Source: Sulfuritalea hydrogenivorans sk43H (GTDB taxonomy: Bacteria > Pseudomonadota > Gammaproteobacteria > Burkholderiales > Rhodocyclaceae). Taken from it: a DNA stretch of 34,946 nucleotides. Positions 34,092-34,946 of this stretch are shown here, in pieces. The notes beneath the pieces are model-generated. The model was given only the letters and a program-made list of their open reading frames with translations, was not told where the DNA came from and did no database searches. The position numbers and the translations under genes are program-made. The DNA is taken from positions 1-34,946 of the forward strand of contig CAMBRI010000017.1 of the NCBI GenBank assembly GCA_945870205.1, given 5' to 3'. The stretch's first letter is position 1; each line of letters opens with the position of its first letter.

Positions 34092-34946
34092 CCCAGAACG
34101 ACAGCGATGTCGCGGCCGCGCGTCGCGGTACCCGTCGCTTCCTGCTTTTCGCCGCATTGGTGACGCTGGCCCTGGTCGCCGCCATCATCGTGCGTCAGGG
34201 GCTGTTTCGCCAGACCACGAACTACAGTTTCGTTGCCGACAGCGCCCAGGACATTGTCAAGGGACAAGCGGTCAAGATCGCCGGGTTTCGCGTCGGATCG
34301 GTGGCCGAAGTCACCCTGAAGGACGATGGTCAGGTCGTGGTGACCCTGGAAGTCGATGCCGATCACATGCGTTTTGTCACCCACGATGCACGGGTTGAGC
34401 TGCGCAAGGAAGGACTGGTCGGTTCGCCCACGCTGGAAATCGTGCCCGGACGCGACAAGACTCGGCTCGCCGCGGCGCAGGGACGGCTTGCCTTCTCCCG
34501 CGCCGACGGCCTCGGTGCGCTGGCCAACCAGGTGCGTGAGGAGTTCATCCCCATTCTCAAGGACATCAAAGTGATTACCGGGGCGCTCGCCGATCCGCAA
34601 AATGGGCTGCCGGCTACCCTGGCCCAGGTGCGGGCGAGTTCAGAAGCCCTCAATACCCTGCTTGCCAACAGCAACCAGCAGGTGAGCGGCATAGGCGGCG
34701 CCGCCACCCGGGTGCTGGGCAAGGCGGAGGAAAACCTGAGCCAGCTGGGCCAGACCCTGGAGACTGCCAACAAGCGCCTGCCCGCCTTGATGGAACGCAC
34801 GCAACAGATCCTTGAACACGTCGACAAGATTGCCGTCGAAGTCGAGAGCAGCGTGCCATCCACCCTGCGCGACGGCAGCGCGGTAGCCGCCGACGTGCGC
34901 GAGATCGTCGGTGGCGCCAAGCAGGCCTGGCCGATCCGCAACTTTG
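34079..34946 (+). CDS. MCE-family (MlaD-like) substrate-binding protein, 3' end cut by the window
   Basis: The ATG at 34079 lies 13 nt before the stop of the ATPase-like gene. An N-terminal transmembrane helix (FLLFAALVTLALVAAIIV) is followed by the MCE domain: YSFVADSAQDIVKGQAVKIAGFRVGSVAEVTL, then VTLEVDADHMRFVTHDARVELRKEGLVGSPTLEI. From about residue 160 it continues as a long helical region with repeated heptads (AEENLSQLGQTLETANKRL) that in this family forms a periplasmic tube. It reads through to the right edge without a stop, so about 289 codons are seen. It belongs with the preceding permease and would carry lipids across the periplasm. Confidence 0.85.
   Translation, partial: MSLLTQNDSDVAAARRGTRRFLLFAALVTLALVAAIIVRQGLFRQTTNYSFVADSAQDIVKGQAVKIAGFRVGSVAEVTLKDDGQVVVTLEVDADHMRFVTHDARVELRKEGLVGSPTLEIVPGRDKTRLAAAQGRLAFSRADGLGALANQVREEFIPILKDIKVITGALADPQNGLPATLAQVRASSEALNTLLANSNQQVSGIGGAATRVLGKAEENLSQLGQTLETANKRLPALMERTQQILEHVDKIAVEVESSVPSTLRDGSAVAADVREIVGGAKQAWPIRNF

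Overview
The window joins an integrated accessory element (about positions 1-13420, running off the left edge) to ordinary chromosome (about 13421-34946) of a GC-rich proteobacterium. The block rpsU, yqeY, dnaG, rpoD followed by a CAT tRNA, the acylphosphatase-metG pair and the Mla/MCE-type transport genes suggest a betaproteobacterium, plausibly Rhodocyclales or Nitrosomonadales. That placement is inference from gene content; no database search was possible.

Accessory element. A tyrosine recombinase reads inward from a 46-nt copy of the 3' half of an initiator tRNA-Met (13375-13420), which marks one end of the insertion. The matching end and the intact tRNA must lie left of position 1. Next to the integrase on the minus strand is a tightly overlapping replication operon: a small DNA-binding protein, a CHC2 zinc-finger primase piece, a prim-pol domain and a DUF3987 helicase-like protein, ending at a strong bidirectional terminator (8218-8249). 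Plus-strand genes around 3.3-4.2 kb encode a zinc-ribbon protein, an unknown protein and a phage small terminase. No large terminase, capsid or tail gene is in view. Integrase, small regulator, primase and lone small terminase form the layout of a phage satellite (PICI-like), although the unseen left part could change this. Between the two modules lies likely cargo: a minus-strand trio of two paralogous prepilins, the second carrying a C-terminal lectin-like domain, and a small membrane protein. At the far left are three uncharacterised genes, one a SRAP (HMCES/YedK) homologue that has lost its catalytic residues, and a membrane-anchored J-domain-like protein. A decayed normal SRAP gene lies at about 7.85-8.2 kb.

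Chromosome, 13.4-21.7 kb. A ParDE-type toxin-antitoxin pair with a palindromic operator sits just outside the element. It is followed by a GlcG/HbpS-family protein, a glutaredoxin-fold protein without its active-site cysteine, a PlsB-like acyltransferase, an OmpA-family protein, a radical SAM protein, a DnaQ exonuclease/GIY-YIG nuclease fusion, a patatin-like lipoprotein and a small winged-helix protein.

Chromosome, 21.7-34.9 kb. A tRNA with anticodon CAT is followed by rpoD, dnaG, yqeY and rpsU (the macromolecular synthesis block, minus strand), then a glycosyltransferase-like gene coupled to a degenerate receiver protein. On the plus strand come metG, acylphosphatase, a CHASE2-cyclase with altered catalytic residues and the start of an Mla/MCE operon (permease, an ABC-ATPase-like protein without Walker A, MlaD-like protein cut by the window edge). 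A GC-rich palindromic repeat is inserted in frame in the metG linker, and a related copy lies in the 14.5-kb intergenic region.
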